Source: Cryptosporangium aurantiacum (lineage in GTDB: Bacteria; Actinomycetota; Actinomycetes; Mycobacteriales; Cryptosporangiaceae). From it: a stretch of DNA of 64,000 nucleotides. The notes under the pieces were generated by a model. That model had not been told where the DNA came from, did no database searches, and saw only the letters and a program-made list of their open reading frames with translations. Made by a program: the position numbers and the translations under genes. The DNA is taken from contig NZ_FRCS01000003.1 in assembly GCF_900143005.1 (NCBI RefSeq), positions 62,001 to 126,000 on the forward strand. Direction: 5' to 3'. Below are positions 39,759 through 48,072 of this stretch, piece by piece (position 1 is the first letter of the stretch; every line of letters starts with the position of its first letter).

Positions 39759-42121
39759 GAACCCACCCCGGCGTTCTCGTCGATCACGAACGCGGTGCCG
39801 TCGGCGTCCAGGCCCACCACCCGCACCTCCAGCGTGCCGTTCTCGGGCAGGTCGGGGTCGGCGTCCAGCCGGGCGACCTTGGTCAGCCCCAGGCCGATGA
39901 CGTTCAAGACCGCGGGCCCGGTGCGGTCGGCCAGCCGCCGGAACGTCGTCGCCTTCACCGACCGGACGCCCGGCACGCTCTGGACGAACGCCAGCAGGTC
40001 ACCGAGCCGGACGGCGTCCCCGAAGCTGAGCCGGTCAGGATGGAACCAACCCGGGTGCCCGGCGGACCCCGGCCGGAGTTCGGCCAGCACCCGGTCGCGG
40101 ACGCGCTGCTGGTCGGTGCCGGGCTGCGCGCAGACCAGGAGCTCCACCTCCAGCGGCACGTACTCGGCACTGAGCACGACGTGCTCGCGACCGGCCATCC
40201 GCAGAGCGTCGAGGTGCGCGCTGACCCGTAGCCGGAGTTCCTCGTCCAGGACGGCGCCGCCGGCCGGATCGACGAGCACCAGCACCGTGTTGAACGGCCC
40301 GCCCGCCTCTCGGGCGGCCGCGCGGCCGACGCCGGGGACCTGCGCGGCGACCGCCGCGTAGTCCGCGAGCGCGACCGCGCGCTGCAGCGGCCCGTGGCGC
40401 AGCGAGGCGGGCAGATCCTGCCGGATCCGGTCCTGCGTGGCCGGTGCCCGGCCCGCCGTCGCGGGCAGCACGTTGGTCACGGTGACGCCGCCGAGCGCGT
40501 CGAGCGCCGAGCGGTCGGCGCCGGATCCTGGGGCGACGATGTCCACCAGCGTGCCGATCCCGACGTTGCCGACCAGCGGATCACCCAGGCGATAACGCAG
40601 TTCGATGCGGACGGTGGGCTGTCCGGCGTCGTCCAGAGTGATCTCGTGGCCGTCGACGCCGTCGCCGAAGCGGAGCCAGACCGCTCCCTCCTCGTCCGCC
40701 GCCGCGGTGTAGTGCAGGTCGTACGACCGGGACCGGTGCAGGTGCTCGACCCGGGTCCACACCTCGTCGTTCACCAGGACGTCCACCGCGGGGCTTCCGT
40801 CCTCGCCGTCGTGGACCACCGGCCACTCCGGCACGCGCAGCGCCCGCAGGAGCCGGCTCCCCGCGGGGCCGCGCGCCGCGATGCTCGTGTGTCCGCTGAT
40901 CGGGATCCCGATCTCCCCCGGTGGCAGCCGCCCCACCCCTGGCGAGAACGTCGCGCGCCGCGGCGTCCCGAAGCGGGCGTCGGCGCAGTTCGCGTGCAGC
41001 GCGAGCCGCTCGGGGCCCCACGGGCGCAGGGCCTGGACGAGAGGCTCGGCCCACCGCAGCCGGGTGACCGCCGCCGGAGCATCCGTGTCCGGATCGAACG
41101 AGTCCTCCGGCCGCGCCACCCAGCCCGGTTCGAGGATCCGCTGCGGCGCCTCGGAGACCGTGACGACCTGGGCGAACGTCCCCTGCACGAACGCGAGCCG
41201 GTCCCCGTCCCGAAGCTGGGCGTCGTGACCCCAGAGCAGCACTTCGCGCGCGCCGCGCGGCACCAGCGCGTCCTGGGCGCCGGGGAACGCGGCGACGCGC
41301 AGCCGGTCGGTGGCGTTCTCGGCGACGACCCGGGTGCGTGCCGTCACCGTGAACGTCACCGGGACCTCGTCGGGCGCCGTCCGCATCCGCACCGGCAGGC
41401 CGGCGGGCACAAACCCGGTCTGCGCCGGGCTGAACGACAGCACCGTGACCGGCGCCCGGCCGTCGTCGAGGCGGGTCCCGAGCAGTGCCGCGTGCTGCCG
41501 GAGCGAGAACCGCTGCCGGGCGGTGTCGACGAACGCCTCACCGGCGACGCGGTCCTGGTAGTAGCTGGTCATGTCGCCGGCCCAGGCGAGGAGTTCGAGC
41601 AGGACGCGTTCGAACGCGGCCGACGAGAGGTCGGTCATCGACGGGTTGGTGACCGTGACCCAGTCCGACAGCAGGGCGACGAACTGGTGGTAGTCCTTGG
41701 AGAGCAGGTCGACCGCGGGCGGCCGCATCGGAGCGGACGTCGCGGTGATCGGGGACTCCCGGCAGTCACCGCAGGGGCAGTCGATCGTGAACCGGAACTG
41801 CGCGGCGGCGAAGAACGGGTGGAGCCGGGCTCCACCACCGTCGGTGAGCGCGATCGTGTACGGCGAGTGGTCACCCAGACCGTCGAACTCGACGTCCACG
41901 GTGCGGCTGCCGACGGTCACCGTGTGGGGCGGCGGAGGCAGGCGCCTACCGCCCTCGACCACGACGTCGTCCGCGCTCAGCCCGGCGGCCGGCTGGTTGA
42001 GGTGCGCGGTCACGGTCGCACCGGCCCCGTCGGGCAGGAACGCGATCGACAGGAACCGGATGCCCTGCCAGGCCGTACCGTCGAGGCGGCCACCGTCCCA
42101 GACCAGCGGCGCCCCGGTCAC
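39755..42121 (-). CDS. Baseplate assembly protein (Afp11/gpJ-like wedge)
   Basis: A 788-residue wedge protein with strong eCIS/phage baseplate features: a Cys-rich FTIDCPCGDCRESPIT turn, then LLSKDYHQFVALLSDWV, FERVLLELLAWAGDMTSYYQ and RFSLRQHAALLGTRL. The C-terminal part has the gpJ pattern (AVALADYAAVAAQVPGVGRA, LLAFVQSVPGVRSVKATTF). With gp25 and the neighbouring wedge protein it builds the baseplate around the spike. The GTG start overlaps the gp25 stop by four bases. Order gp25, Afp11-like, Afp12-like is the standard eCIS order. Confidence 0.85.
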   Translation of the reverse strand: MTGAPLVWDGGRLDGTAWQGIRFLSIAFLPDGAGATVTAHLNQPAAGLSADDVVVEGGRRLPPPPHTVTVGSRTVDVEFDGLGDHSPYTIALTDGGGARLHPFFAAAQFRFTIDCPCGDCRESPITATSAPMRPPAVDLLSKDYHQFVALLSDWVTVTNPSMTDLSSAAFERVLLELLAWAGDMTSYYQDRVAGEAFVDTARQRFSLRQHAALLGTRLDDGRAPVTVLSFSPAQTGFVPAGLPVRMRTAPDEVPVTFTVTARTRVVAENATDRLRVAAFPGAQDALVPRGAREVLLWGHDAQLRDGDRLAFVQGTFAQVVTVSEAPQRILEPGWVARPEDSFDPDTDAPAAVTRLRWAEPLVQALRPWGPERLALHANCADARFGTPRRATFSPGVGRLPPGEIGIPISGHTSIAARGPAGSRLLRALRVPEWPVVHDGEDGSPAVDVLVNDEVWTRVEHLHRSRSYDLHYTAAADEEGAVWLRFGDGVDGHEITLDDAGQPTVRIELRYRLGDPLVGNVGIGTLVDIVAPGSGADRSALDALGGVTVTNVLPATAGRAPATQDRIRQDLPASLRHGPLQRAVALADYAAVAAQVPGVGRAAAREAGGPFNTVLVLVDPAGGAVLDEELRLRVSAHLDALRMAGREHVVLSAEYVPLEVELLVCAQPGTDQQRVRDRVLAELRPGSAGHPGWFHPDRLSFGDAVRLGDLLAFVQSVPGVRSVKATTFRRLADRTGPAVLNVIGLGLTKVARLDADPDLPENGTLEVRVVGLDADGTAFVIDENAGVGS

Positions 42122-42489
42122 AGCTCGATCTCCAGGATGCGAGCCGACCGATCGACGCGGCGGCGGTAGCTGATCGTCACCAGGAGCTGGCCGCCCGCCG
42201 GGTCGGCGTCCACCGTGACCGCGTCGATCACGGCCTCGCCGCCGAGTTCGCGGCGCATGCCCTCGGCGATCCGGAACTCGACCGCCGCCACGGTCAGGTC
42301 GTCGAGCTGCTCGAACACACTGCGGGTGAGCCCGACCCCGAAGCGCGGCTGGTTGACGCGTTCCCCCGGCGCGGTGAACAGCACCGCGAGGATCTTGTCC
42401 CGCAGGTGGCGATCGGCGTCGTCGGTGACCGCGATCGCCCCACGCTCGTCGCGGAGCGCGAACGGCTGGTAGAGGAACAGGCCGGCCAT
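42118..42489 (-). CDS. gp25/GPW-family baseplate wedge protein
   Basis: A 123-residue protein with the gp25 pattern DRHLRDKILAVLFTAPGERV followed by NQPRFGVGL, and a C-terminal beta-hairpin VTISYRRRVDRSARILEIEL. gp25 joins the inner baseplate to the sheath and is conserved in all contractile systems. The length fits the family. ATG 42489 forms an ATGA overlap with the upstream gene; the open frame continuing to 42810 is read-through from that gene and not coding here. Confidence 0.85.
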   Translation of the reverse strand: MAGLFLYQPFALRDERGAIAVTDDADRHLRDKILAVLFTAPGERVNQPRFGVGLTRSVFEQLDDLTVAAVEFRIAEGMRRELGGEAVIDAVTVDADPAGGQLLVTISYRRRVDRSARILEIEL

Positions 42490-42965
42490 CACGTCACCGG
42501 TACCGGGGGTCCGACGACGGGTGGGAACACGACGATCGTCGAGAGCGCGAGCAGGTGGATCCCGCTCGCGATCCGGTCCGCGCGCTGGACGACGCCGGAG
42601 TCGACGTCGGCGAACACCGCGCCGAACGCCGTCTGCGCCGCGCTGGTGGCGGCCGGGGGTGAGGCGGTGCCGGGGCCGAAGACCTGGCCGGTGAGGTATC
42701 CGGTCAGCGCCAGGGCGAGCTGGGTGCCGGCCACGGACGGGTTTCCTGCCGCGAGCGCCCCGCCGGCCGCCGCCGCCAGCTGCGGACGCCGTGCCGCCGC
42801 GGTCGTGCACGGGAACGCCCCGGCGGTGGCGGCCGCGAACCAGTCCGCGACCGTGCCCGCGAACGTGTCGCCGGACTCCGCCGCGCTGGCCGGGAACGAA
42901 CCGCCGTCGGACGGCAGCCAGCCGGTCTGCAGCGACGCGGCGAGGGCGCTGGGGACGAGAACCAC
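42489..42965 (-). CDS. Unrecognised small structural protein between spike and gp25 genes
   Basis: A 158-residue Ala/Val/Thr-rich protein of unknown family (LAASLQTGWLPSDGGSFP, AAQTAFGAVFADVDSGVVQR, ending FPPVVGPPVPVT). Many eCIS loci have a PAAR-type spike tip gene at this place. I see no PAAR motif (paired Pro-Ala-Ala-Arg and zinc His/Cys), so it is either a diverged tip, a small wedge component or something new. GTG 42965 begins two bases before the spike gene stop. The short composition is compatible with a structural protein; membrane insertion is unlikely. Confidence 0.6.
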   Translation of the reverse strand: MVLVPSALAASLQTGWLPSDGGSFPASAAESGDTFAGTVADWFAAATAGAFPCTTAAARRPQLAAAAGGALAAGNPSVAGTQLALALTGYLTGQVFGPGTASPPAATSAAQTAFGAVFADVDSGVVQRADRIASGIHLLALSTIVVFPPVVGPPVPVT

Positions 42966-42967
42966 GG

Positions 42968-43645
42968 CTACTCCGTCGTCACTTTCGCCGAGAGCTGGCT
43001 CGTGCTCATCGGCTGGGTGGGCGGGCCGGAGGGGCCGACTCCGGTGGGGTGCGTGTGCGCGTTGAAGAACTGCTGGAACGTGTTGCCGAGGACGACGCTC
43101 TCGGACGCCTCCGCGCCGAGCTTCACCTTCTCGGCGGTGACGACGACCGACCCGTCCTTCTCGAACCGGACCGAGCACGTGCCGTTGCCGTTGGCCAGCA
43201 GCACCACCTGGCCGTCGTCGTCGAACGTCAGCTCGTGGCCGCTGCTGGTCCGCAGCACGGCGAGCGTCGCGGTGGCGTCCTTGCCGTCGTCGGCGGTCGG
43301 CGCTTCCGGCCCGGCCTCGGTACCGAGGTCGTCGGCTCCCCCGGTGCTCTCCGGCGCGCTCCAGAACGTCCCCGACCAGATCGGACGGCTCACGTCGCCG
43401 CCCGCGAACTCGATCCAGACGGTCGCGCCGATCGCCGGGAGGAACAGCATGCCGACCTTCGCGGTGCCACCGACGGGCACGCAGGGCAGCGCCCAGCCGG
43501 TGTCGACGTCCTCGCCCAGCAGCGCGGGCACCCGGGCGCGGATGCGCCCGATCTTCTCCGGATCGGTGACGTCGGTGACGACGCCCTCGTACTTGCCGTA
43601 GAAGCGGTCGACGTGCCAGCCGGGTTCGTCGTCAGCGCGGATCAT
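42968..43645 (-). CDS. Spike protein (gpV/VgrG gp5-like OB-fold)
   Basis: A 225-residue spike protein. YEGVVTDVTDPEKIGRIRAR and VGGTAKVGMLFLPAIGATVW are the gp5/gpV OB-fold hallmarks, and RPIWSGTFW closes the domain. The C-terminal half (VRFEKDGSVVVTAEKVKLG, FNAHTHPTG) has the repeats of the trimeric beta-prism needle. It punctures the target envelope. ATG 43645 overlaps the hub gene stop by four bases. Length is typical of eCIS spikes (Afp8 is longer because hub and spike are fused there; here they are separate genes). Confidence 0.85.
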   Translation of the reverse strand: MIRADDEPGWHVDRFYGKYEGVVTDVTDPEKIGRIRARVPALLGEDVDTGWALPCVPVGGTAKVGMLFLPAIGATVWIEFAGGDVSRPIWSGTFWSAPESTGGADDLGTEAGPEAPTADDGKDATATLAVLRTSSGHELTFDDDGQVVLLANGNGTCSVRFEKDGSVVVTAEKVKLGAEASESVVLGNTFQQFFNAHTHPTGVGPSGPPTQPMSTSQLSAKVTTE

Positions 43646-44787
43646 GTCGCCGGCACCTCCTCGGCGGACTGGCCGTAGGCCTCGCTGCCGGACTGGCCGG
43701 TGGCGTTGCGGAGGGCGGTGAACGTCTGCAGCAACGCCCCGTCCTGCAGCGTCGTGCGCACGGACTGGACGTAGTAGATCCCGGAGAACCGCCGGCCCGT
43801 CCCCCGGACGAGCACCGGCCTGCGGGCCCGGAGAATGCCCCGGTAGAGCGCGGGGTCCAGTTCCGCGCGCAGCTCGACGACGAACCGCGCCGCGTCGGTC
43901 GCGGCGGACGTCTCGGCCCCGATCGCCTCGTCGAGCGGGAACGGATCGCGGACCAGTGCCCGTGCGGCCGTCGCGCCCGCGCCGGTCAGGCCCGCCTCGA
44001 CGGCGGCCGCGGCGTCGTCCCCGCCGATCGCCTCCAGCGTCGGGGTGCCGGCGCCCCGCACGATGCGTTTGGCGATCGGGTCGAGTGCCGACGCGGTCGC
44101 GGTGATCGGGCCGGTCGCCAGCAACTGCAGGTCGGCCCAGTTGAGGCACTCGCCCTCCTGCAGGATGACGAGGTCGGGCTGCGGTGGGCCGGTGACGTCC
44201 GGTGGGCCGAAGTGCCCGACCACCTGGCCGCGGGCGTCGTCGTACTCGAAGTAGAAGCGCGCGCCGTTCCGGCGTGCGAGGTGCTGCAGGAAGCGCCAGT
44301 CGGTGGCGCGCTGCGTCAGCCGCTGCCGGTCCTCGTCGTAGAAGACCGCGGTGTCCGCGACCTCGGCGCCGAGCTGGTAGCCCGCGAGTACCTGCGTGAC
44401 GACGTCGCTGTCCTTGACGTTGCGCCAGGCGGCGACGCGTTCCTCGGCGTCCAGGAGCACCGCGGCGTCCATCGCCAGCACCTCGAGGTACGCGTTGGCG
44501 GCGACCGACTCGAAGTGCGGACGCACGTGCGTGAGCACCCCTTCGAACAGCCGCTGGGTCAGCCCGCCGGGCGGTGCGACCTCGAAGCTCAACGCGGTGC
44601 CCGGCACGAAGAGGTCGTCGTCGAGCGGGCCGAACTCACCGTCGGCGCGCTGCACCAGGCTGAAGCGCAACGCCAGCACCGACGGGTCGCAGTCGCTCTC
44701 GCGCACCTCGGCACGGGTCAGCTGCGCGAGCACGACCGCGTCCAGCGGCTGTCCCGCGACGAGAACCCCGATCCGGGCGGACGGCAT
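43642..44787 (-). CDS. Tail hub protein (phage late control gpD-like)
   Basis: A 381-residue hub protein of the gpD/gp27 type. Typical stretches are LRFSLVQRADGEFGPLDDDL, FEVAPPGGLTQRLFEGVLTH, ATDWRFLQHLARRNGARFYF and SGIYYVQSVRTTL. A trimer of it forms the ring that adapts the sixfold tube to the threefold spike. It precedes and overlaps the spike gene. ATG 44787 lies six bases after the LysM gene stop. Confidence 0.85.
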   Translation of the reverse strand: MPSARIGVLVAGQPLDAVVLAQLTRAEVRESDCDPSVLALRFSLVQRADGEFGPLDDDLFVPGTALSFEVAPPGGLTQRLFEGVLTHVRPHFESVAANAYLEVLAMDAAVLLDAEERVAAWRNVKDSDVVTQVLAGYQLGAEVADTAVFYDEDRQRLTQRATDWRFLQHLARRNGARFYFEYDDARGQVVGHFGPPDVTGPPQPDLVILQEGECLNWADLQLLATGPITATASALDPIAKRIVRGAGTPTLEAIGGDDAAAAVEAGLTGAGATAARALVRDPFPLDEAIGAETSAATDAARFVVELRAELDPALYRGILRARRPVLVRGTGRRFSGIYYVQSVRTTLQDGALLQTFTALRNATGQSGSEAYGQSAEEVPAT

Positions 44788-44793
44788 CGGCGG

Positions 44794-45069
44794 CTACCGG
44801 TCCGGAGGAATGCTGATCGGCTCGGACGGCACGACGACGTCGAACGGATCCGGCTCGGTGGCGGCGTCACAGATCCGCCAGAAGCGGGTCGGGTCGCGGT
44901 AGAACCGCCAGGCCAGCAGGTCCAGCCGGTCGGTGTCGGTCGGCTGGATCGACAGGACGGCGTTCGATGCCGGGGTGGCACGCAACGCGAGCAGCGGCTG
45001 GCTGCCCGCCCACTCGTCGTCGACGGGAACGACCGGAGTCGTGGCGTACCGGCTTCGCCGGTCGATCAT
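44794..45069 (-). CDS. LysM-like tail protein (gpX/Afp7-like)
   Basis: A 91-residue protein. The C-terminal half IQPTDTDRLDLLAWRFYRDP then RFWRICDAATEPDPFDVVVP has the LysM layout, as in phage gpX and eCIS tube-base proteins. In contractile particles such proteins clamp the hub to the tube base and may contact peptidoglycan. Gap to its neighbours is short on both sides. N-terminal residues 1-30 are less conserved. Confidence 0.75.
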   Translation of the reverse strand: MIDRRSRYATTPVVPVDDEWAGSQPLLALRATPASNAVLSIQPTDTDRLDLLAWRFYRDPTRFWRICDAATEPDPFDVVVPSEPISIPPDR

Positions 45070-45092
45070 GGACGAACCTCCTCTGCGCGGTG

Positions 45093-45767
45093 CTAGAGCG
45101 GCAGGATCGTGGATCCCTGGGCGGCCGTGGTGTCGTAGTAGAGGCGGGCCAGTTCGCGCCGCCCGGCCCCGGTGTGGTCCAGCGCCGACCGGACTGCCGG
45201 GTCGTCGCGGGCCGCGGCCTCACCGAGCACCTCGAGCGACGCCTCGATCTCGGCCCGCACCGGGTTGAGGTGGCTGTTGTAGACCGACTCGTCGATCTTC
45301 AAGCTGCTGATCCGCACCGGAAGGACTCGCTTGCGCCCCCAGACCAGCAGCACGGTCGGGCGCGGGCTCGCCGCCCGCACCGGCTCGGTCCCGTCCGAGG
45401 TGGCCGCCGCGTCCGACTCGGCGGGATACATCAGGTCCTCGATCGCGGCGATCTCCGGTGCGATGCCGAACTCCGGATCGAACCGGCTGACCTCGGCGTC
45501 ACGGTCGTCGAAATCGAGGCGGATCTGCACGCTGAAGCTCTCCTTCACCGCACCCGCCGTATCGGCGGCGGCCTCCGACGCGGGCGGCGCCGAGGCCCCG
45601 GGCGCGGCACCCTCCACCCCGGTCGCCTGCTGGCCGGCTTCCACGGCCACCGTCCGGCTCAACGACTCCGGGTTGAAGCGGAACGGGATCACCCGCCGGC
45701 GATCGGGATATCCGCCGGGCTCGTAGGCGATGAACGCGCCGCGCAGGTAGCGGGCCTCTCGGGTCAT
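45093..45767 (-). CDS. CIS tube-initiator protein
   Basis: A 224-residue protein with RYLRGAFIAYEP, IPFRFNPESLSRTVAVEAGQ and VSRFDPEFGIAPEIAAIEDL, matching the N-terminal CIS tube domain found in Afp7/Pvc7-like tube-base proteins. It probably starts polymerisation of the inner tube on the hub. The C-terminal LysM-like module seen in many relatives is encoded by the separate downstream gene. ATG 45767 overlaps the preceding stop by four bases. Confidence 0.78.
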   Translation of the reverse strand: MTREARYLRGAFIAYEPGGYPDRRRVIPFRFNPESLSRTVAVEAGQQATGVEGAAPGASAPPASEAAADTAGAVKESFSVQIRLDFDDRDAEVSRFDPEFGIAPEIAAIEDLMYPAESDAAATSDGTEPVRAASPRPTVLLVWGRKRVLPVRISSLKIDESVYNSHLNPVRAEIEASLEVLGEAAARDDPAVRSALDHTGAGRRELARLYYDTTAAQGSTILPL

Positions 45768-46036
45768 GGTGCCTCCCCCGTGATCCGGCGGTACAGCTCG
45801 TCGGCGAGGCGCGCCGCTGCTCCGGGCCCGGCGAACCAGTCCGGAGCCACCGGCTCCACCTCGACCAGCTCCAGCGCGCGGAGCGGCGCCTCCCGGTCGG
45901 CCGCCATCGGCGCAGTGGCCAGACGGGCGGCCAGCAGTGCGAGCGCCCGCCGGAGCGTCTGCTCGGCCTCGCCGACCGCGGCCTCCCGGCCGATCTCGAC
46001 CGCGATCCGGTCGATCCGCACCCGGACATCGGTCAT
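45764..46036 (-). CDS. Unrecognised 90-residue eCIS protein
   Basis: A small helical protein (VRIDRIAVEIGREAAVGEAE, RRALALLAARLATAP, ARLADELYRRITG). No family is recognised. It is fixed in the operon by four-base overlaps with the AAA+ and tube-initiator genes. Small genes next to the ATPase in other eCIS loci are often assembly factors; that is inference. Confidence 0.6.
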   Translation of the reverse strand: MTDVRVRIDRIAVEIGREAAVGEAEQTLRRALALLAARLATAPMAADREAPLRALELVEVEPVAPDWFAGPGAAARLADELYRRITGEAP

Positions 46037-48072
46037 CGTGGCCTCCGGTGTCCGTTGACCAGCCCGGCCAGCGGGCCGAACGCCGCCGCGTCGGCCGGTC
46101 GGCCGGCCTTCTGCAGCTCACGCGCGGTGGCACGGACGACGTGCGCGGCGGTGACGCGGCCGGATTCGGTCGCGGCCGCGAGGTGGACGGCGGCCAGCCC
46201 GATGTTGTGGATCGCGCCGCCGCTGAGCTGGAACCGGTCGGCGAGCACCTCGATCGCGAGGTCGTCGTCCCGCCACTGCGGGCCGGGCAGCGAGCGTTCC
46301 CAGAGCGCGCGGCGCAGGTCGCGGTCGGGAGCCGGGAACTGCAGGACGAACCGCAGCCGGCGGACGAACGCCCCGTCGATGTTGCCTTGCAGGTTCGTGG
46401 TGAGGATCGCGACGCCGTCGTAGGACTCGAGGCGCTGGAGGAGGTACCCGGCTTCGATGTTGGCGTATCGGTCGTGCGCGTCCTTCACCTCCGAACGGCG
46501 CCCGAACAACGCGTCCGCCTCGTCGAACAGCAACAGCCCGTGACCGGCCTCGACCTCGTCGAAGACCTGGCCCAGGGCCTTCTCGGTCTCGCCGATGTAC
46601 TTCGACACGACCTGGCTCAGGTCGATCCGGTACAGGTTCAACCCGAGTTCGGACGCCAGACAGCGCGCCGCGAACGTCTTGCCGGTACCGGATTTTCCGG
46701 CGAACAGGCACGTCAGGCCCGTCCCGAGCGGGTCGGTCCGCTCGTGGTCCATCGCCCAGGCGACACGATGACTGCTGCGGTGCCAGGAGACGATCTCGTC
46801 GAGCTGACGGCGGAGCTCGTCGGGAACCACCAGGTCGGACAGGCGGGCGCTGGTCGGGAGCGTGCTGACGTACCGGCTCATCCGGCGGGCGCCGAGTGCG
46901 CGAATCCGGTCGGCCAACACGTCGTCCGCGGCGGCGGGGTTGCCGGCACCGGTCGGGTTGCCGGGACCGGTCGGGTTGCCGGGACCGGCCGAGCCTTCCG
47001 CGGCTGGGTCTGCCGGGTCGGGGTCGGTGGCACGGCGCATGTCGTCCGCGTCGCGGACGGCTATCCGCGCTTCCTCGGTGTTGACGCGGAACCGCGCGGC
47101 GAGCGCCCGGGCGGTGTCCACTCCGAAGTGTTCTGCCCAGACGCGACTCGCCTCCGGGTACCCGATCGACCCGACGTCGTAGGTCGCCAGGTCGCCGGTG
47201 TCGGTGGCCTCGTCGACGAGGACGACCAGGCGGCCGCGGACGGCGCCCAGCCGCGCCAGCGCCGACTGGGTAACCGTGGGCAGCCGATGCAGGTCCAGCA
47301 CGAGCAGGCCACCGCGGAGCCTGGCGAGTCCGGCGATCGGGGGAAGCTGCTCGTCGGCCGTCACGAGGTTCGCCGGCAGACCGAGGTGGGTGGCGAGGTC
47401 ACAGCCGAACTGGCGGCCACCCCGCCGGGAGGCTCCGCGCAGCACCAGCAGGCCGCGGTGCTCGAGCAGGTAGGCGCCGTGGCGCACACGGACGACGTCG
47501 AACGCGGTCGCCGCGGCCGGACGCACGGTGCTGACCAGCAGGTCGGGGTGCCCGCCCAGCGCCGACGGGTCGTCCTGCGCGACGACGAGTTCGGTGTGCA
47601 CCAGCCGGAGCGCGTGCTGGCTGTGAGGCGTCCCCGGCGCGCTCTCGATGACCTCGACGAGCCCGAGCCAGTGCGCCTGGCCACCGTTCAGCGCACCTGC
47701 CAGCGCCTCCCCGAACGGGACTTCGAGCAGGCCACGCAGCAGACGAGCGACGACGACCGGCGTCGGGAGCTGCTGGCGCGAGTCCTCGGCGAGCAGGCTC
47801 ACGGCAGCCGCGGCCTCCGGGTACCGCTCGACGGCCGCGCAGAGCATCACCAGCCAGTAGTTCTGCGGCGGCAACCCGAGCTCGTCGCAGAGGCGCACCC
47901 GGGCCGGGTCGTCCGAGCGCTCGTGGTCGCGCATCCGGTCACGCAGTTCGGCTCGGTCGCCCGGACGCGCGGTCCACCCGGCATCGGCGGCCGGTACCTG
48001 GTCGGCCGGGCCGGCGAGATGGCAGGCCGCGCCCAGCAGGACGGCCTCGCGCATCAGCGCAGCCCCGTTCAT
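46033..48072 (-). CDS. eCIS AAA+ ATPase (Afp15-like)
   Basis: A 679-residue protein with one clear AAA+ module near residues 430-590: Walker A FAGKSGTGKTFAARCL, Walker B GLLLFDEADALFG, sensor-1 region VAILTTNLQGNID and arginine finger region VRRLRFVLQFP. The N-terminal 400 residues carry a degenerate ATPase-like region with LLVLDLHRLPTVTQSALARL. An 18-bp tandem repeat encodes a Gly-Asn-Pro-Thr linker between them. Such ATPases are conserved in eCIS loci and are thought to assist particle assembly rather than recycle the sheath as ClpV does. ATG 48072 overlaps the DUF4255 gene stop by four bases. Confidence 0.85.
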   Translation of the reverse strand: MNGAALMREAVLLGAACHLAGPADQVPAADAGWTARPGDRAELRDRMRDHERSDDPARVRLCDELGLPPQNYWLVMLCAAVERYPEAAAAVSLLAEDSRQQLPTPVVVARLLRGLLEVPFGEALAGALNGGQAHWLGLVEVIESAPGTPHSQHALRLVHTELVVAQDDPSALGGHPDLLVSTVRPAAATAFDVVRVRHGAYLLEHRGLLVLRGASRRGGRQFGCDLATHLGLPANLVTADEQLPPIAGLARLRGGLLVLDLHRLPTVTQSALARLGAVRGRLVVLVDEATDTGDLATYDVGSIGYPEASRVWAEHFGVDTARALAARFRVNTEEARIAVRDADDMRRATDPDPADPAAEGSAGPGNPTGPGNPTGAGNPAAADDVLADRIRALGARRMSRYVSTLPTSARLSDLVVPDELRRQLDEIVSWHRSSHRVAWAMDHERTDPLGTGLTCLFAGKSGTGKTFAARCLASELGLNLYRIDLSQVVSKYIGETEKALGQVFDEVEAGHGLLLFDEADALFGRRSEVKDAHDRYANIEAGYLLQRLESYDGVAILTTNLQGNIDGAFVRRLRFVLQFPAPDRDLRRALWERSLPGPQWRDDDLAIEVLADRFQLSGGAIHNIGLAAVHLAAATESGRVTAAHVVRATARELQKAGRPADAAAFGPLAGLVNGHRRPR
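46937..46990. repeat. Three tandem 18-bp repeats inside the AAA+ ATPase gene
   Basis: Three copies of an 18-bp unit (GGGTTGCCGGGACCGGTC on the plus strand, one or two differences between copies) encode a Gly-Asn-Pro-Thr-Gly linker between the N-terminal and AAA+ parts of the ATPase. Confidence 0.8.
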
